The notes: generated by a model not told the origin, from the sequence alone. A stretch of 37,970 nucleotides of DNA from Chloroflexota bacterium (GCA_024636135.1 JAGXHP010000144.1:1-37970), one strand, 5' to 3'; positions 1-11,111 are shown, numbered from the stretch's first letter. Numbers and translations: made by a program.

Positions 1-575
<575 letters not shown>

Positions 576-590
576 GGAGTTCCTTCCTAC

Positions 591-1127
591 CTAGACGGCG
601 GTCAGCCGGGCGCGCAACCGCTCGAGGCGGCTGCGCACGCTTGCGTCATAGAGCCGGTCGCCGATGCGGACGCTCAGGCCCCCGATCAGCGATTCGTCGA
701 CCACTTCGTTCATCTCGATCTTGTCGCCGGTGAGCGACTTCAGCCGTTCGGCGATCGCCGATCGCTGCTCGTCGTCGAGCGGCAACGCGGTGCGGATCTC
801 GGCCAGGCTGATGCCGCGCTCGCGCCGAACGAGCTCGCCGAATCGGTCGACCATCGCGTGGATGGCAGCGGGACGGCCGCGCCGGATCATGAGCAGCGCC
901 AGGCTGAGCGCCTCGGGCACCACGCCCGTGACGACCTTGCGCAGCACCTGCTCCTTCTCGGCGAAGGGTACGGCCGGATGCTCGACCAGGCGCCGAAGCT
1001 CCTCGTCGGCGAGCGTGTCGCGCAGTGTGGCGAGGTCACGCTCCCACGCGTCGAGGTTTCCATCGGCCTTGCCGATCTCGAACGCAGCGTCGGCGTAGCG
1101 CCGGGCGACCGTCTCGCGTCGTGCCAT
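591..1127 (-). CDS. atpH: F1 ATP synthase subunit delta
   Basis: 178 aa ORF with delta/OSCP-like sequence (ARRYADAAFEIG...LIGGLSVRIGDRLYDASVRSRLERLRARL); position between atpF and atpA. Confidence 0.95.
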   Translation of the reverse strand: MARRETVARRYADAAFEIGKADGNLDAWERDLATLRDTLADEELRRLVEHPAVPFAEKEQVLRKVVTGVVPEALSLALLMIRRGRPAAIHAMVDRFGELVRRERGISLAEIRTALPLDDEQRSAIAERLKSLTGDKIEMNEVVDESLIGGLSVRIGDRLYDASVRSRLERLRARLTAV

Positions 1128-1130
1128 GGA

Positions 1131-1658
1131 TCAGCTGCGCGCCGACTTCGACGTGGGGCCCGGCTTGACCTCGGCGAGGAACTCCTCGACCAGGCGCCGC
1201 TGGGCCTTGTCGTCCATCTCGTGACGGATCAGCTTCCCGGCGGCCGCCAGCGCCAGCTCCGCGACCTGGCCGCGGATCTCGGCCATGGCCCGATCCTTCT
1301 CGGCCACGATCTCCTCGCGGGCCCGCGTGCTGACCTTCTCGGCCTCCGTGCGTGCCTCGCTGAGAATCTCGTTGCGCGTGTCCTCGGCGATCTTGTTGGC
1401 GCGGGCGATCATCTCGTTCGCCTCCTTGCGCGCCTCGGATACGGCGGCCTCACGCTCGGCACGAGCCAGCTCGCGGTCGCGCGCGGCCGCTTCGGCGTCC
1501 TCCAGCCCCTTGCTGATCTTCTCGCCGCGCTCGTCCAGCCTGGCCATGATCGGCTTGAACATGAACCGGTTGAGCAGGTACAGCAGGATCAGGAAGTTGA
1601 TGACCTGGAAGCCGAGCTTCAGGACATCAACGCTGAAGGCCTCGAAGAATGCGCCCAT
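1131..1658 (-). CDS. atpF: F0 ATP synthase subunit b
   Basis: 175 aa, one N-terminal TM helix then a long charged coiled coil; operon position. Confidence 0.95.
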   Translation of the reverse strand: MGAFFEAFSVDVLKLGFQVINFLILLYLLNRFMFKPIMARLDERGEKISKGLEDAEAAARDRELARAEREAAVSEARKEANEMIARANKIAEDTRNEILSEARTEAEKVSTRAREEIVAEKDRAMAEIRGQVAELALAAAGKLIRHEMDDKAQRRLVEEFLAEVKPGPTSKSARS

Positions 1659-1685
1659 GGACTGCCTCCTTGGCTTCGCGCCGGA

Positions 1686-1919
<234 letters not shown>

Positions 1920-1960
1920 CTACATGACGCCTGCGCACGCGGCAGGCGATTGATCATGCC

Positions 1961-2800
1961 CTAGGCTGCCGCGGCTCCTGCCGCGGGTGCATGGTCGGCG
2001 TGGGCCGCATCGGCCTCGCCGTGGTCGTCGTCGTGATCCGTGGTGTGGTGCTCCGCGATGGCGGTTGCGATGTAGGTCATCGCCAGGAGCGCGAAGACGA
2101 GCGCCTGGACGAATCCGAACAGGATCTCGAGGCCCAGGAAGACCGCCGGGATCAGGATCGGGGCGAGGGCGAGCATCGTGGCCAGCAGGACCTCGCCGGC
2201 GAAGACGTTGCCGAAGAGTCGCATGCTCAGGCTGATGAGGCGGCTCAGCTCGCTGATGAGGTTGATCGGGAACATGAGCGGCGCCATGTACAGCGGCTCA
2301 CCCATGAGCTCCTTGAGGTAGCCGCGCGCGCCGTTGGCCTTGATGCCCCAGTAGATGAACATCACGAACGCGACGATCGCCAGACCCAGCGTGAAGTTCA
2401 GGTCGGCGCTGGCCGGCCGCACGATCGGGATGACGGCCTCGTGGCCTGTCGGGTCGATGTGGGTGATCCCGATGGTTCCGACGCCGGGAAGGAGGCCGAT
2501 CCAGTTCGCGATGAGGATGATCAGGAAGAAGCCGAGGATGAGCCCGGCGTACCCGCGCCATCGGCTGCTGGACTCGCTGATGATGCCGGTCAGGAGCTCG
2601 ACGGGCAGCTCGAGCGCGCTCTGCAGCCGTCCGGGAACCAGCGTGGAGCGACGGGTGATGTACCACGCCGCCAGGCCGAGGACGACGGACGTCAGGAGCG
2701 CACCGACCATCGAGTTCGTGAAATGCAGCGGCCCGATGGCGAAGAGCTCCTCCGCCTCGATCGCCACGTGAATCAGGCTCTCGCCCTCTTCTTCCGGCAT
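1961..2800 (-). CDS. atpB: F0 ATP synthase subunit a with His/Asp-rich C-terminal tail
   Basis: 279 aa; conserved LISLSMRLFGNVFAGE with the essential Arg; C-terminal HHTTDHDDDHGEADAAHADHAP. Confidence 0.96.
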   Translation of the reverse strand: MPEEEGESLIHVAIEAEELFAIGPLHFTNSMVGALLTSVVLGLAAWYITRRSTLVPGRLQSALELPVELLTGIISESSSRWRGYAGLILGFFLIILIANWIGLLPGVGTIGITHIDPTGHEAVIPIVRPASADLNFTLGLAIVAFVMFIYWGIKANGARGYLKELMGEPLYMAPLMFPINLISELSRLISLSMRLFGNVFAGEVLLATMLALAPILIPAVFLGLEILFGFVQALVFALLAMTYIATAIAEHHTTDHDDDHGEADAAHADHAPAAGAAAA

Positions 2801-2807
2801 TCGTCTC

Positions 2808-3062
2808 CTACCGCTTCATTGCGTCGCGTGCGACGTTCCAGATCGTCACCATCGCCGCGCCGATGCCGAGCACCATTCCGATCAGCGTGAAGAGCGGGAT
2901 GGTCTTCAGCCAGTTGTCGAGCAGCAGCCCGCCGCCCAGTCCGATCGCCACCGAGACGCCGAGGCGGATGCCCAGGTCGAGTCCCAGTGCCCAGTTCGGT
3001 GGCCGCGTCGAGGGCGAACCCCCGTCTCCGCGGTCCCCGACCGAATCGGGGTCATCAGTCAT
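2808..3062 (-). CDS. AtpZ/AtpI-family small membrane protein (second copy)
   Basis: 84 aa, two predicted TM helices (LGIRLGVSVAIGLGGGLLLDNWLKTIPLFTLIGMVLGIGAAMVTIWNVAR); first position of the atp operon. Confidence 0.75.
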   Translation of the reverse strand: MTDDPDSVGDRGDGGSPSTRPPNWALGLDLGIRLGVSVAIGLGGGLLLDNWLKTIPLFTLIGMVLGIGAAMVTIWNVARDAMKR

Positions 3063-3297
3063 GCCGCTTCACTCCATCGGTGTAGCCCTTCCGCACGCCT
3101 GCGCGGATGAGCAGCCAGATCCCGACGGAGGAGAGCAGCGTTCCCGCCGCCAGCCCGAGCAGCACAAAAAGCGGCGAGGTCCCCATCATCCCGTCAACGA
3201 CGAGTCCGGCGACCGCGCCACCCACCATCGGGAACACCATGATCGCGGTCACCTGACCGAGAATCTTGACGAGCCCCAGCGGCGTCAGTTGTGACAT
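3055..3297 (-). CDS. AtpI/AtpZ-like small membrane protein (first copy)
   Basis: 80 aa, two TM helices with the same architecture as the next ORF; 8-nt overlap. Confidence 0.65.
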   Translation of the reverse strand: MSQLTPLGLVKILGQVTAIMVFPMVGGAVAGLVVDGMMGTSPLFVLLGLAAGTLLSSVGIWLLIRAGVRKGYTDGVKRHD

Positions 3298-3331
3298 GTT
3301 CAGGTTCGACTCACAGCGGTCGGACGCCGGG

Positions 3332-3337
3332 AGTATA
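3332..3337 (-). promoter_or_regulatory. Putative -10 element (TATACT) of the atp operon
   Basis: Reverse complement of agtata upstream of the first atp ORF; matches TANANT. Confidence 0.4.
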
Positions 3338-3424
3338 CCCGAGAGGGCTCACACGCACGAGTAGGGCCGCGCGACCCGGTGATCTGCACCCCGCGCAAAC
3401 GGCGGTGGCGACCACGGCCGGGCT

Positions 3425-4705
3425 TCAGGCGGGAAGGTCGGCGGCGGCGCGCGTTGCCGGCAGGCCGGGGACGGGGAACCGATCGGTGATCGTCCCGACG
3501 CGACGGCGAATCTCCGCCTGCGCGTCCTCGTCGCCGCGCGCGGCGATGCCATCCACGATGAGCGAGGCGATCTCGCGCATCTCGGCCTCCCGCATGCCGC
3601 GCGACGTGACCGCCGGGGTGCCGACCCGGACTCCCGAGCCGATCATCGGCTTCTCGGGGTCGTAGGGAATGGTGTTCTTGTTCACCGTGATGCGGACCTG
3701 GCCGAGCGCCGCATCGGCCTCCTTGCCGTTCACGCCAAGGGGACGGACGTCGACCAGCATGAGGTGGTTGTCGGTGCCGCCGGAAACGATGGACGCCCCG
3801 GCATCGGCGAGCGAGGCGGCCAGGACGCGGGCGTTGTCGACGGTCGCCTGCTGATCGGCACGGAACTCGGGGCTCATGGCCTCGCGGAAGGCCACCGCCT
3901 TGGCGGCGATGATGTGCATGAGCGGCCCGCCCTGGATGCCGGGGAACACGGCCTTGTCGATGGCCTTGGCGTGCGCATCGCGGCTGAGGATCAGCCCACC
4001 CCGCGGGCCGCGGAGCGTCTTGTGGGTCGTGGTGGTGACCACGTCGGCGTGCGGCACCGGCGAGGGATGAACGCCGGCGGCAACGAGCCCCGCGAAGTGG
4101 GCCATGTCGCACATGTGGAGCGCACCTACCTCGTCGGCAATGGCGCGGAACGCCTCGAAGTCCCACAGGCGCGAGTAGGCGGTGGCGCCGGTCAGAATCA
4201 TCCTCGGCTTGTGCTCTCGGGCCAACTCGCGGACCTCGTCCATGTCGATGCGATGCGTCTCGCGGTCCACGTGGTACGGCACGAAGTTGTAGTACTGGCC
4301 ACTGAAGTTGACGGGACTGCCATGGGTCAGGTGCCCACCCTGGTCGAGGCTCAGGCCGAGCACGGTGTCGCCGCGTTCGAGCAGGGCGTGGAAGACCGCC
4401 ATGTTGGCCTGCGCACCGGCGTGTGGCTGGACGTTGACGTGCTCGGCGCCAAAGAGCTCCCTCGCGCGGTCACGGGCCAGGTTCTCGGCCACGTCGACGA
4501 CCTCGCAGCCACCGTAGTAGCGCCGTCCCGGGTAGCCCTCGGCATACTTTCCGGTGAGGATCGTCCCCATGGCCTGCAGCACGGCAAGCGACGGGTAGTT
4601 CTCCGACGCGATGAGCTCGAGATGGGCGGTGGTGCGCGCCTCTTCGGCGCGTACGACGTCGGCGATCTCGGGATCGGCCGACACGAGCGGCTCCCACAGG
4701 TCCAT
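3425..4705 (-). CDS. glyA: Serine hydroxymethyltransferase
   Basis: 426 aa; [33 protein letters not shown]-lysine motif [16 protein letters not shown]. Confidence 0.98.
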   Translation of the reverse strand: MDLWEPLVSADPEIADVVRAEEARTTAHLELIASENYPSLAVLQAMGTILTGKYAEGYPGRRYYGGCEVVDVAENLARDRARELFGAEHVNVQPHAGAQANMAVFHALLERGDTVLGLSLDQGGHLTHGSPVNFSGQYYNFVPYHVDRETHRIDMDEVRELAREHKPRMILTGATAYSRLWDFEAFRAIADEVGALHMCDMAHFAGLVAAGVHPSPVPHADVVTTTTHKTLRGPRGGLILSRDAHAKAIDKAVFPGIQGGPLMHIIAAKAVAFREAMSPEFRADQQATVDNARVLAASLADAGASIVSGGTDNHLMLVDVRPLGVNGKEADAALGQVRITVNKNTIPYDPEKPMIGSGVRVGTPAVTSRGMREAEMREIASLIVDGIAARGDEDAQAEIRRRVGTITDRFPVPGLPATRAAADLPA

Positions 4706-4797
4706 GGGGTGAGTGTAGCCTCGCCCGGCGCCGTGGGGGGCTCGACACGGCGCCGATAATCAGCGACAGCAGACAGCGATCACGCGGAGGGTAGGGA

Positions 4798-5292
4798 ATG
4801 GACCTCTATGCCCTGGTGGTGTTCGTCCACGCGGCAACGGTTCTGATCTTCTTCATGCTCCACGGGACCTCGATGGCCGTCGCGTTCAAGCTCAGGCAGG
4901 AGCGCGAGCCGGCACGGGTGCGCGCCCTGCTCGACGTCTCGCGTTTCGCGCTGGGAGCGCCGACCATCGTCCTGGTCGTCGTCGGGCTGCTCAGCGGGAT
5001 CCTGGCCGGGTTCATGGGCGGCTGGTGGGGCACGCTGTGGATCTGGATCTCGCTCGTCCTGTTCCTCGGGGTGGGAATCGGCATGACGCCGCTGATGACC
5101 TTCCGACTGAATCCGATCCGGGCCGCTGCGGGTCTTGCACGGCCGGACGCGAAGCCCGACGAGGTGGCGCCGCAGGAGGATCCCGAGGAGCTCCAGCGGC
5201 TCATCGCGGCATGGAACCCGATGCCGGGCGCGGTGATCGGGATGACCGCGTTCATCGTGATCCTGTGGCTGATGCTCGAGAAGCCCTTCTGA
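4798..5292 (+). CDS. Integral membrane protein, DUF2269-like
   Basis: 164 aa, about four TM helices, start preceded by a GGAGGGTAGGGA Shine-Dalgarno. Confidence 0.6.
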   Translation: MDLYALVVFVHAATVLIFFMLHGTSMAVAFKLRQEREPARVRALLDVSRFALGAPTIVLVVVGLLSGILAGFMGGWWGTLWIWISLVLFLGVGIGMTPLMTFRLNPIRAAAGLARPDAKPDEVAPQEDPEELQRLIAAWNPMPGAVIGMTAFIVILWLMLEKPF

Positions 5293-5315
5293 CGGCGGAC
5301 AGGGTCAGGGGGCGG

Positions 5316-5747
5316 TCAGCGGCTTGATCGTGTTCTCGACGGGCCGCTCACCTGACTTCGCCCCAGGCCTCCGCGCGGGCCGATACGGAGCTCGGCGCCG
5401 TCGGCGATTCTGCGCGCGCGCTCCTCGGTGATCACGTGGACCGGGACACGAATCCCGTACAGCTCCTCCGCCACCGCCGAGCCGATCTCCAGAATGAGGT
5501 CGGGCTCAGCCAGCAGAAAGGCCGCCGGAGCCGTCCCGGCGCGCACCGATTCGGCGAGGATCGAGGCGGAGGACGACGAACCCTTCCCGGATCGCATGAC
5601 CACGACGCGCCCGGTCACAACGGCTCCGCGCTGCGGATGATGCGGGTCAATCAGACGACCCGTCCCGGGATCCATGCCGCCCCACAGGCTGAGCGGCTCA
5701 TCGAGGACCAGCGCTCGCCCGGTGACGACAGTCACGCACCACCCCAC
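5316..5747 (-). CDS. Aconitase-X swivel-domain small subunit (DUF126 type); 3' end may be frameshifted
   Basis: LSLWGGMDPGTGRLIDPHHPQRG...VMRSGKGSSSSASILAESVRAGTAPAAFLLAEPD is typical of the swivel domain; overlaps the 3' end of the large subunit. Confidence 0.85.
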   Translation of the reverse strand: MGWCVTVVTGRALVLDEPLSLWGGMDPGTGRLIDPHHPQRGAVVTGRVVVMRSGKGSSSSASILAESVRAGTAPAAFLLAEPDLILEIGSAVAEELYGIRVPVHVITEERARRIADGAELRIGPRGGLGRSQVSGPSRTRSSR

Positions 5748-7006
5748 GGCTCAAGGTCGAGCACGACCCGTCCGGCCACCGCCGAACGGATGCACTCGGC
5801 GGTCGAACCGAACACGACCGCGGCGCCGATGTTGCCCGGCGCGTAGTAGGCCCACTTGCCCGAGTCCGTCATCACCGGGCCGCTCGACGCGCGGAGGGTG
5901 GGGGCGACGTAGCTGCAGGTGTCGACCAGCAGCTCGACCCCCGCCTCGCGCAGGCGCTCGGTGATGCCGCGTTCCGCGGCGGTGGCCATGACATCTCGGC
6001 CCGTCGACACGAGGCATTCGACATCGTCATGGACCCTGCGTCCCCCGAGCATCACCGCGTAGCGCTCGAGCTCGGCCAGCGACGCGTGGGGCGTGCCCAG
6101 CGCGACTGCGGCCAGTCGTTCGCCCGATGTGGTGCTCAGCTCGTCGCGCGCCGCTCGGAGGTCGGCGAGACGGATGAGCTCGACGGCCTCGGGCGGGCGC
6201 CGCTGGAGCGCGTCATCCAGGCTGGCAGCCTCGGGAGTCGATCCCGTCACGTGGAACATCGCCACCGATCCCGACGAGGCGGCCGCGGCGCCGAGCGCCT
6301 TCAGGCGGTCCTCGGACTGGCCACGGGCAAGCCCGTCGATGACCGCGACCGAGGAGCCGGCACGCCGGCCGAGCACGATGCCAAGGACGGGGAACAGCAC
6401 GTCCGAATCGCGCAGCGCAGCGGGCACGTCGTCCGCCAGCCGCAGGACGAGCGTCGCGCGGCGCTCCTCGGTGCGGTGCAGCCCGGCGTCGGGAACCCGG
6501 CCGGTGATGGCCGCACCGATGTCGAGGAAGTCGCCATAGCGGTTTGTGCGCGCTCCGAGGACGCTGTTGCAGAAGGCAATGGCGTTGGACTCGCCCCAGG
6601 CGACCTGCGCCCCCAGTGCCGGGCGCGCGTCGACGAGCTGGTACGGCGCGCACGTGTAGGTCGGCCGGGCGCCGAGCGCCCGGTATCGGTTCATGAGCTT
6701 GCGGCCTGCGGTGGCGGTCCGCCGATCACCGCGGTAGAGCTCGGGATGCAGGAGGTCGAGCGCGCCCACGTTGAGCGTGGTCGGAACGCTCACGCGGGCC
6801 TCGCCGTCCGCCAGGCGATCGACGAAGTCCATCGTGGCCTTGCCGTGGTAGAGGCACGAGTCGACGTGCGCTCCCGTGATGTCGATCAGGCGCGCGGCGC
6901 CGGTCGCCTTCGCGGCGCGCACGACGAGCCGCATGGCAAATGCCGTCCCGGCCCCGTGACTGCCCGCCAGCATTTCGCGATCGCGGGAGGTGAGCGACGC
7001 GCTCAG
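5732..7006 (-). CDS. Aconitase-X catalytic large subunit (DUF521 type; phosphomevalonate dehydratase-like or cis-3-hydroxyproline dehydratase-like); possible CTG start at 7006
   Basis: HVDSCLYHGKATMDFVDRL, VPTTLNVGALDLLHPE, RPTYTCAPYQL, WGESNAIAFCNSVLGARTNRYGDFLDI; first in-frame ATG is at 6973. Confidence 0.88.
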   Translation of the reverse strand: MSASLTSRDREMLAGSHGAGTAFAMRLVVRAAKATGAARLIDITGAHVDSCLYHGKATMDFVDRLADGEARVSVPTTLNVGALDLLHPELYRGDRRTATAGRKLMNRYRALGARPTYTCAPYQLVDARPALGAQVAWGESNAIAFCNSVLGARTNRYGDFLDIGAAITGRVPDAGLHRTEERRATLVLRLADDVPAALRDSDVLFPVLGIVLGRRAGSSVAVIDGLARGQSEDRLKALGAAAASSGSVAMFHVTGSTPEAASLDDALQRRPPEAVELIRLADLRAARDELSTTSGERLAAVALGTPHASLAELERYAVMLGGRRVHDDVECLVSTGRDVMATAAERGITERLREAGVELLVDTCSYVAPTLRASSGPVMTDSGKWAYYAPGNIGAAVVFGSTAECIRSAVAGRVVLDLEPWGGA

Positions 7007-7455
7007 CCCCGTGCCTCCTCGGCCTCGACGCGCGCGATCTTCTCGATGCGCGGGATGTGCCGCCCGCCGGCGAACTCCCCATCGAGGAAGGCACGCACAC
7101 AGGCGCGGGCCACCTCGGTGCCCACGATCCGCGCGCCCATGCTCAGGACGTTGGCATCGTTGTGCTCGCGCCCCAGCCGAGCCGTCACCGGGTCCGCCGC
7201 CTCGACGCAGCGGATGCCGCGCACCTTGTTGGCGACGATCGCCTCACCGGTCCCGCTCCCCCCGAGCACGATGCCGCACTCAAAGTCGCCGCGAGCGACG
7301 GCGCGCGCGACCGGCGCGATGAAATCCGGGTAGTCGACGGGGTCCGAGCTGAACGTGCCGAAGTCGCGGTACTCGACCCGCAGCTCGTCGAGCAGCGTGC
7401 ACAGATCGCCCTTGAGATCGAAGCCGGCATGGTCGGAGCCGATGGCGACGCGCAT
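7003..7455 (-). CDS. rpiB: Ribose-5-phosphate isomerase B
   Basis: 150 aa; MRVAIGSDHAGFDLK, DYPDF, GIVLGGSGTGEAIVANKVRGIRC, REHNDANVLSMGAR. Confidence 0.97.
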   Translation of the reverse strand: MRVAIGSDHAGFDLKGDLCTLLDELRVEYRDFGTFSSDPVDYPDFIAPVARAVARGDFECGIVLGGSGTGEAIVANKVRGIRCVEAADPVTARLGREHNDANVLSMGARIVGTEVARACVRAFLDGEFAGGRHIPRIEKIARVEAEEARG

Positions 7456-7505
7456 CGATCGAGTGTAATCGGCGGCGGGCCGGGTGGGCCGCGACCGCCC
7501 GCGCG

Positions 7506-8111
7506 CTAGGTGGCAGCCAGCTCGATGAGGGCTGCGATCTCCGCATGCGAGATCGGTCCCTCGCGCAGGATGCGGGCCGGCGTCACCGACAGGTCCACGA
7601 CGGTCGAGGGGACGCCCCCGGGCACGGCGCCGCCATCGACGACCGCCGGAAGCTCGTCCTGCTGCAGTGCGAAGGCGATGAGGACCTCGTCCGCCGCCAG
7701 CGTGTCCGGCTCGAAGGACCGATTCGCCGACGTGGCGAAGATCGGCCCGGAGCGCCGAATGAGGTCGAGCGTGACCGGGTGGTCCGGCGCGCGGAAGCCC
7801 TGGGTCTCCGCGCCCGCGCCGATGACGAGCGTGAGCCCGCCCGGCCAGAAGCGCTCGGCGAGCGACCGAGCGCGGTCATCGGGTTCCCAACCGGCCTCGA
7901 CGACCTGGTCCAGGTCGGCCACCAGCAGGGCGATCCGCTTGTCGAGCGGCCGATCCTTCAGCGCAAAGAGCGCGACGAGCCGATCCGGGTGGTTGCTCGC
8001 GACGCCCACCCCGTACACCGTGTCCGTGGGAAAGGCGACGACCTGCCCGTCGCCGAGCAGTCGGGCAGCGCGCTCGAGGCCGTCGGGGGTGGGAGGCAGA
8101 ACGTCGGTCAC
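7506..8111 (-). CDS. tsaC: L-threonylcarbamoyladenylate synthase (Sua5/YrdC/TsaC)
   Basis: Start taken as GTG at 8111; GQVVAFPTDTVYGVG, KDRPLDKRIALLV, FWPGGLTLVI, IFATSANRS, STVVDLS. Confidence 0.93.
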   Translation of the reverse strand: MTDVLPPTPDGLERAARLLGDGQVVAFPTDTVYGVGVASNHPDRLVALFALKDRPLDKRIALLVADLDQVVEAGWEPDDRARSLAERFWPGGLTLVIGAGAETQGFRAPDHPVTLDLIRRSGPIFATSANRSFEPDTLAADEVLIAFALQQDELPAVVDGGAVPGGVPSTVVDLSVTPARILREGPISHAEIAALIELAAT

Positions 8112-8115
8112 CGGT

Positions 8116-9006
8116 TCAGTCTTGCAGGTCGAGGCGCAGAACACGGTCGAGGCCGGCGAGGTCCGGCACGATCCCGACCTTCGCGCCGACGGGACCGAGG
8201 GCGGCGATCTCCGCGGCCTGGCCCACCCCGATCTCCAGGAGGACGGTGGCGTTCCGAGCTGCCCGCGACGGCAGATCGGCGAGCAGCCGGCGCAGCACCG
8301 CGAGCCCATCGGGGCCACCATCCAGCGCGATCCGAGGCTCGAATCCCAGCGCACTCGCTCGGGCGTCGACCTCGTCACTGGCGACGTACGGCAGGTTGGC
8401 GATGACGAGATCCGGCCGCGGCAGGGACGCGCCCGCGGGGTCGAGCAGATCGGCGCAGGCGAGGGTCACGAGGTCGGTTGCCGCGTGATCGACGAGGTTC
8501 TCCGCGGCAAGCTCCAGCGCGTCCGGAGAGAGATCGCTTGCCACGAGCCGGATGCGGCCCAGGCGAATCGCCTGCCGAAACCGGGTCGCGATCGCGAGCG
8601 TCACGGCGCCCGTGCCGGTCGCGACCTCCCATGCGACGATCGGCGCGTCATCGCGTGCCAGCCGTCGCTCGAGCTCGGTGATCGCGGCTTCGGCGAGCAA
8701 CTCCGTCTCGGGACGTGGAATGAGCGCCCGATGATCGGTGCGGATCCGCAGCGACTGCCAGTCACGGAAGCCGCGGATGTAGGCGATCGGCTCGCCGGCG
8801 GCACGCCGGTCCACCACCGCGCGCAGACGAGCGACGACCTCGGGGCCGAGCGACGCCTCCGGGTGGGCGAGCACCCAGGACCGATCGCGTCCGGTGACGT
8901 GCGCGACGAGCACCTCGGCATCGAGCCGCGGGCTGGGCGAGCCGGAGGACCGCAGCCGTTCCGCGGCATCGATCACCGCGATCCCGACCGCGTCAGTCGG
9001 GGGCAT
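8116..9006 (-). CDS. prmC: Peptide chain release factor N5-glutamine methyltransferase
   Basis: PxxET (IPRPETELL), [10 protein letters not shown], catalytic NLPY (VIANLPYV); start MPPTDAVG at 9006; next to prfA. Confidence 0.94.
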   Translation of the reverse strand: MPPTDAVGIAVIDAAERLRSSGSPSPRLDAEVLVAHVTGRDRSWVLAHPEASLGPEVVARLRAVVDRRAAGEPIAYIRGFRDWQSLRIRTDHRALIPRPETELLAEAAITELERRLARDDAPIVAWEVATGTGAVTLAIATRFRQAIRLGRIRLVASDLSPDALELAAENLVDHAATDLVTLACADLLDPAGASLPRPDLVIANLPYVASDEVDARASALGFEPRIALDGGPDGLAVLRRLLADLPSRAARNATVLLEIGVGQAAEIAALGPVGAKVGIVPDLAGLDRVLRLDLQD

Positions 9007-10072
9007 CGGCGCCGATCTCCGCCAGTCGCCGGGCCTGGTCCGCCTCAATGAGCGGCTCGATGACGCGATCCAGGTCGCCCTCCAGCAGGCCGGGCAGGCT
9101 GTGCACCGTCAGCCCAATGCGGTGGTCGGTCACCCGATCATCGGGGAAGTTGTAGGTGCGGATCTTCTCGCTCCGCTCGCCGGAGCCGACCTGCGATCGA
9201 CGCTCGTCGCCACGCTCGGCCGCCAGGCGCTCCTGCTCCATCTCGAGGAGGCGGGCACGGAGAACGCTCATCGCCTTGGCGCGGTTCTTGTGCTGACTCT
9301 TCTCGTCCTGGATGGCGACCATGAGGCCCGTCGGCAGGTGGGTGATGCGCACCGCCGAGTCCGTGGTGTTCACCGACTGTCCGCCGGGACCGCTCGACCG
9401 ATAGACATCGATGCGGAGGTCCTTCTCGTCGATCTGGACCTCGACCTCGTCGGCCTCGGGAAGCACGGACACCGTGGCCGTCGACGTGTGGATGCGGCCC
9501 GATGCCTCGGTCACCGGCACGCGCTGAACCCGATGCACACCCGACTCGAACTTCAGCCGCGAGTAGGCGCCATCGCCGCGGACCTCGGCGATGACCTCCT
9601 TGAGGCCGCCGGAGCCACTGTCCGAGGTCGACAGGACCTCGACCTTCCATCGCCGGCGCTCCGCGTAGCGGGCATACATGCGGTAGAGGTCGGCCGCGAA
9701 CAGCGACGCCTCGTCGCCGCCGGTTCCCGCCCGCACCTCGACGATGACGTCGCGATCGTCGTTCGGGTCGCGCGGCACGAGATGAACGCGAAGGTCCTCC
9801 TCGATCGCCTCAGCCCGCGCCGTGAGCCGGTCGATCTCCTCGCGGGCCATCGTCCGCATCTCATCGTCGGGATCGTCGGCCATCGCCCGCGCGCCATCGA
9901 GCTCCTCGCGGACCGAGCGCCACTTGCGCAGCATCGCGACCACGGGCTCGAGCCGGGAGAGCTCGCGACCGAAGTCGGCAAGGGCCGACGGGTTGGCAGC
10001 CGCCTCCGGCGTCGACATCTGGCGGCCGATCTCCTCGTAGCGCGCCTCTAGCTCGGCGAGCCGGTCGATCAT
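8993..10072 (-). CDS. prfA: Peptide chain release factor 1
   Basis: [25 protein letters not shown] motif [25 protein letters not shown]; start [12 protein letters not shown] at 10072. Confidence 0.97.
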   Translation of the reverse strand: MIDRLAELEARYEEIGRQMSTPEAAANPSALADFGRELSRLEPVVAMLRKWRSVREELDGARAMADDPDDEMRTMAREEIDRLTARAEAIEEDLRVHLVPRDPNDDRDVIVEVRAGTGGDEASLFAADLYRMYARYAERRRWKVEVLSTSDSGSGGLKEVIAEVRGDGAYSRLKFESGVHRVQRVPVTEASGRIHTSTATVSVLPEADEVEVQIDEKDLRIDVYRSSGPGGQSVNTTDSAVRITHLPTGLMVAIQDEKSQHKNRAKAMSVLRARLLEMEQERLAAERGDERRSQVGSGERSEKIRTYNFPDDRVTDHRIGLTVHSLPGLLEGDLDRVIEPLIEADQARRLAEIGADAPD

Positions 10073-11103
10073 GCTCGTTGGGCGGCGGCAGCCTCGCGGT
10101 CGGAGGCCAGGCACGACTCCAGGCTGGCGATGCTGACCTCGAGCATCGCGCGGTCCGGTGGCCGGGTCGTCAGCGACTGGAGCCACAGCCCGGGCGCGTA
10201 GAACGCGCGGACGAGTGGACTGCCGTAGTTCCGCGCTCCGAACCGCACGAGCTCATACGCAAACCCGGCGATGATCGGCACGAGCACGATCCGAGACAGG
10301 AAGAGGAGCGGCAGGGGCACCCCGGAGCGCGGGACGAGGCTGAAGAAGAAGATGCTGATCACCACCACGATGAGGATGAACGTCGTGCCGCATCGGGTGT
10401 GGGCCGTGCCGAAGGCGTCAACCTCGTCCGGGGTGAGGGGGCGGTCGGCCTCGTAGGCGCTGATCGCCTTGTGCTCGGCCCCGTGATAGGCGAACACGCG
10501 CTTGATGTCGCTCATCATGCCGATGAGGGCGATGTAGGCGATGAAGATCACGAGCCGAATCAGCCCCTCGACCCCGTTGGCGAGGATGTCACTGTCCGTG
10601 GCGCCCTCGGCGAACGTCGAGAGGAACAGGGGCAACAGGAAGAACAGCCCGATGGCGAAGCTCAGGCTGATGATGACGGTCAGGACGATCGTGCCCCGTC
10701 CGAGCTCGATGTCCTCGCCCTCGGCTGCGATGGAGGCGGACCGCATCAGCATCCGGGTCCCGATGACCAGCGTCTCGTACAGCAGGAACATCCCCCGCAG
10801 TAGCGGGATCCTGATGAGCCGACGATCAGCCGACAGCGCGGCCGGCAGCGCCTCGGACATCGTCTGGATCTCGCCCGACGGCGGACGCACGCTCATGGCG
10901 ACCGTTGTTCGGCCGCGCATCATGACCCCCTCGATCAGGGCCTGGCCGCCGTAGAAGAAATCGGGCATGCGGAATCGGCGGCGGCCTGAGGGATCGGTCA
11001 CCGCGGCAATGACCAGTGGCCCGGCCGCCATGAGCAGCTCGGGAATGAGGAAGAGCAGGTGGGGCGCAAGATGCGCCGGCCACCGGGTCGGGCGCCGGCG
11101 CAT
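10069..11103 (-). CDS. DUF1385-family membrane protein
   Basis: [46 protein letters not shown]; position between rpmE and prfA. Confidence 0.88.
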   Translation of the reverse strand: MRRRPTRWPAHLAPHLLFLIPELLMAAGPLVIAAVTDPSGRRRFRMPDFFYGGQALIEGVMMRGRTTVAMSVRPPSGEIQTMSEALPAALSADRRLIRIPLLRGMFLLYETLVIGTRMLMRSASIAAEGEDIELGRGTIVLTVIISLSFAIGLFFLLPLFLSTFAEGATDSDILANGVEGLIRLVIFIAYIALIGMMSDIKRVFAYHGAEHKAISAYEADRPLTPDEVDAFGTAHTRCGTTFILIVVVISIFFFSLVPRSGVPLPLLFLSRIVLVPIIAGFAYELVRFGARNYGSPLVRAFYAPGLWLQSLTTRPPDRAMLEVSIASLESCLASDREAAAAQRA

Positions 11104-11111
11104 CTGGCCGC

